DNA from: Eumeta japonica
Lineage: Eukaryota > Arthropoda > Insecta > Lepidoptera > Psychidae
Direction: 5' to 3'
NCBI GenBank assembly: GCA_005406025.1
Contig: BGZK01000288.1
Coordinates: 186,001 to 250,000, forward strand
Length of the DNA: 64,000 bases
Of the stretch, positions 57,901 to 64,000 are shown piece by piece. Position numbers and translations under genes: made by a program. Below the pieces are notes generated by a model. That model was not told where the DNA came from, searched no databases, and worked only from the letters and a program-made list of their open reading frames with translations. Each line of letters opens with the position of its first letter. Positions within the stretch are counted from its first letter, which is position 1.

Positions 57901-60900
57901 TTCACTCGCTATTACAGTAGTTACTTGTAGTTATTTTATTTTTGAGTTTAATGTGCACAATATTCACTATTTGTTCAATGCTATCGTGTCCAAGAGTTAA
58001 AAAGGTAGATAGAAAAACCTACATTTACTAGGATCAACTCTTAATGAAATGGCTTTTTTTAAAAAAATCTTTAAGCACTTCCGATAATTGATGAATGTCA
58101 AGTCTTAAAGCCACGCCTCGATTTATTTTCTTTAAGAAAATGTCTATAAATTTTAATTTCTTATTTATGTTATTTGTATTTATTATTACTTTAGTTCAAA
58201 AGTCGCTTACCTGTGAAATCATTTGATGGAGACTTAAAAGCTTAAAGGCATTTAACCTTAATGCTGAGAACTGGGAGCAATATTGTACCTGAGTGTGTCC
58301 GTTTACCTGGATCCGTTCGTCTTATAGCTCTTATAGTTTTGTTAGCTCCATTATTGATTCAACTCCAAACATTGCCTGACTGCGCTTTAAACGAGGCTAG
58401 AATATTATGAGACATTGCTTGTATCAGTATTCCCTCAGAATTTAAATATACAAATTCGACGACACAGTGAGAAAAACGCGAGTAAAATTTTTTGCTACCA
58501 TAATTTAAACAATATCATAGAACAGTCAAAATTGCTCAATTACTCGGAACTATCAGAATGAGCTCGTTGGGCAGCATTAAAATCAAATTCGAAGGTTTAA
58601 TTCTATCAATGGAGTCTAGCAAACGGTTGAAATAGCGAGTGTTGATTCAACATTGTAGTGATTGGAGTGTAAACTAAGGTTGTATGAAAAAGATTTCTTT
58701 CTCAAAATCAAAACGCAGTTCTTTGTAGTATATTTCGAAGCCAGTATTATAGCTTCGTTAAACGATATATTACGAAATTATGCAGAAATAATGCAATTGT
58801 TTTAAGGGCTACCATAAGGAACGTCTTCCTCTTAATTTTTTTTAATTTTCTGTATTTAATTTACTTTGTCATAATTAGGTAACTATTATCTGGGATAGTA
58901 GCTTTAATGTATAACTTGGAATAAATACATAACATTTTCTTAGTTTTATAAAAGTATAATAAAACTATAATCTCGTTATAAACAATTTCACTTTCGACAA
59001 AACCATAAATAAATGCGAATTCAACTTGCACAAGCACATGCCGTGCGCATCGAAACTATGAAACAAGTTTCGAAAGTTCATGGGCGGCGGGTATCGCATA
59101 TTATAAGGTGACCTACATACTCGTTGTTGGCCCTCTCTACTATAAAAAAAAGTTGCCAGCACGCAATAAAACGGCACGGCATAGAGAAAGCAGACCGATC
59201 TAATGTTGAGACGATCTGTGCTTCAACGATACTATCACAATCACAAATACAACGATGTTATTCATACGTTTCACGACATTCACTCGCGTGTGTCGGTCAC
59301 AACGTTTCGGTCCGCGAACGCATCGCGTTCCACTTTGCATTGAAGGGAAAAACCGACAATGCGTTCCTTGTACTACGGATTGTCCGTTATGCGATAAAGC
59401 ACTTTTCGGTGTATGAAAATAGTTTGAACGCTAAAATAGTGTATACGTACTTGTGGACACTGTTTATCGCAATGCATGATTACACGGAGAAGAGATGAGT
59501 ATGAAAGATAAGCCCCATTCCAACTTTTGTGGAAGAAATTTCAAGTAATCTATTTAAATTGTACAAAAGCAATAACTTACATAAATAATTTGTGTTTCTG
59601 TCTGTTTGACTATCTGGGCTAATTTCGACGCGGTTATTCCACGTATTGCAGGAGATACGTGATACCATACTTTTATCCAATAAAAATATTGTATATATCG
59701 TATATTACAAGAATAGCAGCAATGTTGAAAGGAGGACCAAGATCGTCAACGATATAGGCACTGAAATAGAGAGCGAGAATAGGATCGAAATGAAAAATGG
59801 GACAGAAATCGGAAAAAGTCGTTCGCAAATTTTAGTTTACGCAAAACGAAACAAGCTTGAAAAGGTTCATATAGATAGGACTACAAAATTGACATCAAGT
59901 TAAATACCATACGACTGACGCCACGCGCATGTATTTTAACGCGTATGGAAATTCAAACAACAATGTCATTCATAATTTGCATTAATGGCGAAAGAGAAAT
60001 GAGAGGTAAAATTCTTATCGCAAAGAGTTGAGGCTGCGCCGCAATTATTGTTAATACTGAATGCATAAAAAGAAGAATGCTTTTCCTTTGAGTTGTGAGA
60101 TGAGCGATCGATGATAGAAACACCAGGGATCACGACTAACATAAATATGTACTAATAGGTTACCAAATACCATTTCAGAGACGCAAGAATCTGGGAATGC
60201 TACCTATTTTTTTTCAATAATAAACACCTATTTCAGATGATGTCCTGTTGCGGCGCTTCGTGCTCAGCTGCGGCAAGAGCTTGGAGCGAGCCAAGCGATC
60301 CATCGATCTCTTCTTCACTATAAGATCAAATTCTCCGGAGATTTTCAGCAAACGAGACCCGTTTTCACCAGAGATTAGGCGCGTGTTCGAAGTCACGTGA
60401 GTGATTAACTTCTTTGTGAATATAACACCGGCTTTAATTTATTAATATTATAAAATTTAAAATATAACATTGCTTTAACAGTATTGGGCTATGGTTTTTA
60501 TAATTTAATTTGGTATCATCGCAAAGGTTTTCATTTGAATTTGTGTCTTTTTATGGTTTTATATGTTTTTCTGTGATATAATCAATTGATCACGTTAAAT
60601 TTTCGGAGTTATTCTATTTAATAACACAGGTAATTTGTTTCTTATTTGTTTATTTTATTTTATTGTAATCAATACTCAAATACCGATTATTGTTATTACA
60701 TTAAGTAAAAAAAAATTATATACAAATAAAATCAACACAATAAAATAAAAAAATCGTAAGTTACACGAATAAAATAAAAAGGTTCCTTTAATTTTCATTT
60801 TAGTTCTCGACGATCACATTATGACAGTTGGTTACTAGTTGCTATCATTCAAAGTGATATGACGCGAATGCAGCAGACGTCATAATACCTATAACATGTT

Positions 60901-62384
60901 CTTCAAATATTGCTTTCATAGTTACAATCTAGTCGTGAGAAGAATTTTTAAGCCATAAGAGTCAAAAGTAATATTAGATGTGACCAATATTTGATATTTC
61001 AATAATCTTTATAGCATTGTGTGTGTGTGCATAGAGTAGGTATATACAGCTGTAGTAAAAAATATTGGAATGCTTAAGCGATTTTTACATGAAGATCAAG
61101 ATCTATAACATTATCAGGGTACAAATATAAACCGCTTATATGTAGTTTTTTTTTTTTTGTAATAATGAAATTAAAACAAAAAATTAATAAGCTAGTAGTG
61201 AATGTTCTCATATATATTACAGCGGCTAAGCTGTCTCGTAATACAATTATCCTTTCACTTATTGACATCTCTAACTTAGTGACTGTATTATACCATTTAG
61301 TTTGGAATGTTTTTAATAGCTGAAGTTATTGTTATTACCATGGAATATATTTATATTAATAATAGTTTTAAGCGGCCTATACATTTGGCCAAATTCAGTG
61401 CACAAAGTAAGAGAATAAACTTTGTATTCAGCCAAGAGCGATGTCAGTTGGATTAGTTAGCATACTAATTAGGGAGACAGAGAGTCCTCTGCATCTTTCT
61501 TGCTTATTAGACCAACAGTTAGCCAAGCGGAAAGCAATTCAGATACTCGGTGTTAGCCGTCGCTCGCCATTCGACGATTCAACGTAATAAACATGAATTG
61601 TACAATGCTTATGTAAGCATAATAAAAATTAAGATTTGTAACATAAAAAAATAGATACCTTATGAGCAAAATACAAAACCTTATAACAAATTGTGCCTAA
61701 AGATTAAAAAGAAGTGTTCATAAGCATATTCTTCTGCTATGCGTTGCGTACTGAACTTGGCCAAATGCCAAGGTCGCATTTATGTTGATAGAAAGTTTTT
61801 GATTTTAAGACTTATAGGCTTTGGATTGGAATTGGAACTATTAGTCTCGCTCTACCCTGCTTCAACTTTTTCTTGAAGATATAATTTGGAGAAAAATCCA
61901 AACCATTAACTCTAAATGAAACAGAATCTTAAATATCGCAGTGTCTATGAAAATCAGCAATAATTAATATCTATAAATGTTATTTTTTTTTTATTACTCA
62001 ATTTTATTACAAATTCCAAAGCGGAAACTTATGAATCAAAATGTGATGAATTGTGAATTAAAAATAGAATGATAGCACTATCATTTCCTACTTTTAATTG
62101 GTCAATTCTTTTTCTCTATCTTCTTCAGTGATATGTTACCGTTGCCGAACAAAACCAAGGAGAACTATAAGCTTTTCATCTACCGCCTGAACAACCCGAA
62201 CTTGGATCTCTTCAATTTCACCGATGCAGTCAAGACATTCTTCATGCTGGCAGACACGAGGTTGACCGGGGATATGGAAATGTCTGCTGGTGAGATACCC
62301 ATCTTCGACGCCGGGAAGGTTTCCCTGAAGTTCATCAGTAAAGTCAACTTGTCAGTGCTGCGAAAATACATGCTGTACACACAG
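54826..62384 (+). CDS. CRAL-TRIO domain protein (alpha-tocopherol transfer protein-like), 5' part
   Basis: Coding exons 54826-54913, 60237-60396 and 62129-62384 give the first 168 residues; the gene continues past the window, and relatives are usually near 300. CRAL-TRIO proteins bind small hydrophobic ligands (tocopherol, retinal, phosphoinositides) and move them between membranes in the cytosol. The N-terminal lobe shows IKDWLWKQPHLP, DDVLLRRFVLSCGKSLERAK and RDPFSPEIRRVF. The start of the ligand-binding lobe shows YKLFIYRLNNPNLDLFNFTD and GEIPIFDAGKVSLKFISKVN (residues 137-156), where the loop before the cavity helix is expected. All three junctions agree in phase. The ATG is 3 nt after an acceptor-like CAG, so a non-coding leader exon upstream is likely. 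The ligand is not predictable; the closest label is TTPA/clavesin-like. Confidence 0.88.
55981..56030. repeat. Hairpin, ~19-bp arms
   Basis: AAGGTCATTTAGATTTTAAG faces CTTAAAATCTAAGCGACCTT across a 10-nt loop, with two mismatches. Confidence 0.8.
56088..56254. repeat. Short inverted-repeat element, copy 2
   Basis: Starts GTACATTACAACGCACGAAA-CTCTGCCGC and ends CAGCGGCGAAGTTTCATGTA, giving imperfect terminal inverted repeats of about 25 bp. It shares ends and the CTTTCGTG..TAACTTCACAG interior with copy 1 at 53098. Confidence 0.65.
56679..56728. repeat. Hairpin, ~22-bp arms
   Basis: CAACGTTCCCATAAAACTAG faces CTAGCTTTATGGGGACGTTG around a short GCTGTATAGC loop region, with two mismatches. 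The stem is long for its size. Confidence 0.85.
56845..56883. repeat. Perfect hairpin, 18-bp arms, 3-nt loop
   Basis: TAAAAGTACAGGTTAAAG is followed after TAT by its exact reverse complement. Confidence 0.9.
59580..59835 (-). repeat. Modular dispersed repeat, copy E
   Basis: On the minus strand it has the six-base-like tract (59740-59830, read forward as GGATCGAAATGAAAAATGGG) followed by the AGTCAAACAGACAGAAACAC tail. The head is not visible, so it is 5'-truncated. Confidence 0.5.
60237..60396 (+). CDS. CRAL-TRIO gene, coding exon 2
   Basis: 160 nt. The acceptor is TATTTCAG and the first two bases complete GAT. The donor is GTCAC|GTGAGT, leaving phase 2. It encodes DVLLRRFVLSCGKSLERAKR and SIDLFFTIRSNSPEIFSKRD, the helical N-terminal lobe. 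Confidence 0.92.
60397..62128 (+). other. Intron between coding exons 2 and 3 of the CRAL-TRIO gene
   Basis: 1.7 kb, AT-rich, ends in a polypyrimidine tract before TTCTTCAG. No other feature recognised. Confidence 0.7.
62129..62384 (+). CDS. CRAL-TRIO gene, coding exon 3
   Basis: 256 nt; T62129 completes the ACT codon. The donor is CAG|GTCTGG after 62384 (phase 0). It encodes MLPLPNKTKENYKLFIYRL and the start of the ligand-binding lobe, ending SVLRKYMLYTQ. The frame stays open past the donor, but that extension lacks family similarity. Confidence 0.9.
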
Positions 62385-64000
62385 GTCTGGAACAATGATA
62401 ACTTTTATATTATACACATGCTAAATTTCACACACCTTCACAGAAATGTAATATTTACTACCGATTTCCTTAATGAAATCACAATGGTTAACATATGCAT
62501 CTAAAAAAGTCAGATTTAAATTGTATTATTATGCTAGAACCACAGATGTACAAAAATCAATGGCTAGAGCGGACAATGCAGATAAAATTTTAATCCACAA
62601 CTTGTCACCAGGTATCAAATGTAATACGTCTAAGCATAACTAACGTCGCGCAAAATCAAAATTTTTGCATAGAAATATTGCCAATGTTTAATCTATAATT
62701 GTATTATTTAAGTCTTTGGTTTACCGATATCATTATAGTACGCAAACGCTAAAAATCGTTTGGTACTTTTGTCTCAGTATTAATTCGCCAAACTCTACAA
62801 TTATAAATTTTACTTTCTTAAGACATAACCCTAATTAATGAAACTATTTTATTTTTTTCACAAAAATGTAATAAATTGTAATTGTAGTTAATATATATGT
62901 ATACACAATCACGCTAGTATATGCTAGCTTCACCGGTTCACTCCTGTTCCATCTCCTCCTCAACTTTTTTTTTTCTATAAGTCAAGGGTGTCGTGATCTG
63001 GAAATAACTGTTCTTCTGACATGCAATTTAAATGAAATAAAGCTTACATTGTGTTTTAAGTCATCTCAATCTATCCGGGAAAATGGTATTAAAATTGGAT
63101 CGGTAATTTCAGATTTACGCGAATAGACAGGAAACTGACAGATAGACAAAAAAAATTAAAGATCGTTGTTTTCGCTATTATCAATCAATTTTTTTTTAAA
63201 AAAAAAAGGTAAAAAAAAATTATTTTGTCGTCTCCTCTTCATTTTTCATACGTGCCTTCAATGTACAGACACAGCGGTTTTTACTGTTTTATTATATGTG
63301 TAGATACAGTTACTAATTAAATTTTCAGGCTCATGAAAAATAATAGAACTTCATCTTGCATATAAATTAGTAAGCGATTGCCACCTTAACCGTGCATAGT
63401 TTTTATGGTTAACGACTTAGCTAAAGTGCAAAAACTTGAATTAATTCATCTATGACTTCCTGTTTTTGAGTTGGTTATAGATATAATTTATTACATATTT
63501 AATTGCCGTCTCTGACTACTTTGAAAAGCGGTTGACCCTACAGGCCAATTTTTGTTTTCGAACTCAAAACGCTTGAAAATATACTCAATTGTAAATTTTG
63601 GAGCTCTTCAAGCTTAAAATATACTTGTTTTAGACAAGTTCTTCGAGTTTGAAATGTATTTATTTGTTTTTACGATCTTTAATTTTCAAACGTTATTTAG
63701 AAATTTACTATTTGATTGACTTGCTAGCAACCCTTGAATTTCTTGTTACGTATGGAGCGGGTACTGATAAATGAATTTTTCAGTTTTTCAAGGTCAAAAT
63801 ATAATTTTCTTTGTGTTTCAGATTTTTCAAATTTCGAGTGTTCTCTTTTTTAAGTCTTTAAAAGATATAACTTTCGAAATGTAAAACCTATAATTTGGTT
63901 AATTTGTAAGTACCTTTAAAACTTTCTTTAATGAATGAAATAAGGTCGAAAAATGAATTTTGAGGTTTTTGAATATACTGAATAGATGTATAAAAATAAT
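62385..64000 (+). other. Start of the next CRAL-TRIO intron, to the window edge
   Basis: No further exon of the domain (the missing ~130 residues) was found before 64000. It contains a modular repeat copy at 62912-63304. Confidence 0.6.
62912..63304 (+). repeat. Modular dispersed repeat, copy F
   Basis: Head TATATGCTAGCTTCACCGGT, no six-base tract, then ATAGACAGGAAACTGACAGA and a terminal CAGACACAGCGGTTTTTACT leading to GTTTTATTATATGTGTAG. The tail matches copy C. Confidence 0.6.

Larger units (their letters stand above)
54914..60236 (+). other. Intron between coding exons 1 and 2 of the CRAL-TRIO gene
   Basis: 5.3 kb. It holds hairpins at 55981-56030, 56679-56728 and 56845-56883, a short inverted-repeat element (56088-56254), a partial MITE-like sequence near 57500-57590 (CACGTGATTGAGAGGGAGGA and CCAAATCTCACC) and a reversed modular repeat copy (59580-59835). 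A GC-richer patch at 59100-59480 includes CTATAAAAAA near 59140 and could be an internal promoter, but no exon was found there. Confidence 0.6.

Noticed and set aside
59124..59498. 124-residue frame on the plus strand
   Set aside because: It begins with TTG rather than ATG, shows no domain and overlaps a TATA-like sequence; no splice support.

Overview
The window is AT-rich eukaryotic DNA with GT-AG introns, long intergenic tracts and many short non-autonomous transposons. Three protein-coding loci could be assembled exon by exon. Insect-type carboxylesterases, a neugrin homologue, a CRAL-TRIO protein and several dispersed repeats that I associate with moths and butterflies point to a lepidopteran nuclear genome. 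The species cannot be named from this sequence.

Layout. Bases 203-4766 are a complete satellite block of ~47-bp monomers, mostly arranged as a 140-bp three-monomer higher-order unit. Bases 5222-5830 hold the 3' end of a non-LTR retrotransposon. Bases 8757-14767 carry two tandem carboxylesterase genes on the minus strand. Each has three exons of exactly 180, 1247 and 226 coding nt, giving 550 residues with an intact catalytic triad, a signal peptide and a GPI-anchor-like tail. A solo-looking LTR with primer-binding site and broken gag, plus a TA-flanked MITE, lie just upstream of the second esterase (15244-16560). Bases 19978-25624 hold a three-exon neugrin-like gene on the minus strand (360 residues). 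From there to 54.8 kb I see no certain coding exon. That tract has a BEL/Pao-like gag remnant, MITEs of PIF/Harbinger, TA-flanked and hAT type, a modular dispersed repeat, microsatellites and hairpins. It also has one candidate promoter with a non-coding first exon at 41.8-42.0 kb. Bases 54826-62384 carry the first three coding exons (168 residues) of a CRAL-TRIO (alpha-tocopherol-transfer-protein-like) gene on the plus strand, which runs off the right edge.

The three loci are not an operon and no shared pathway is evident: the esterases are probably exported, neugrin is a mitochondrial ribosome-assembly family, and CRAL-TRIO proteins carry hydrophobic ligands in the cytosol. The most unusual points are the three-monomer satellite with its different edge monomers, the very GC-rich first exon of the downstream esterase set in AT-rich DNA, and the number of distinct fold-back elements. 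I found no convincing new multi-gene system.
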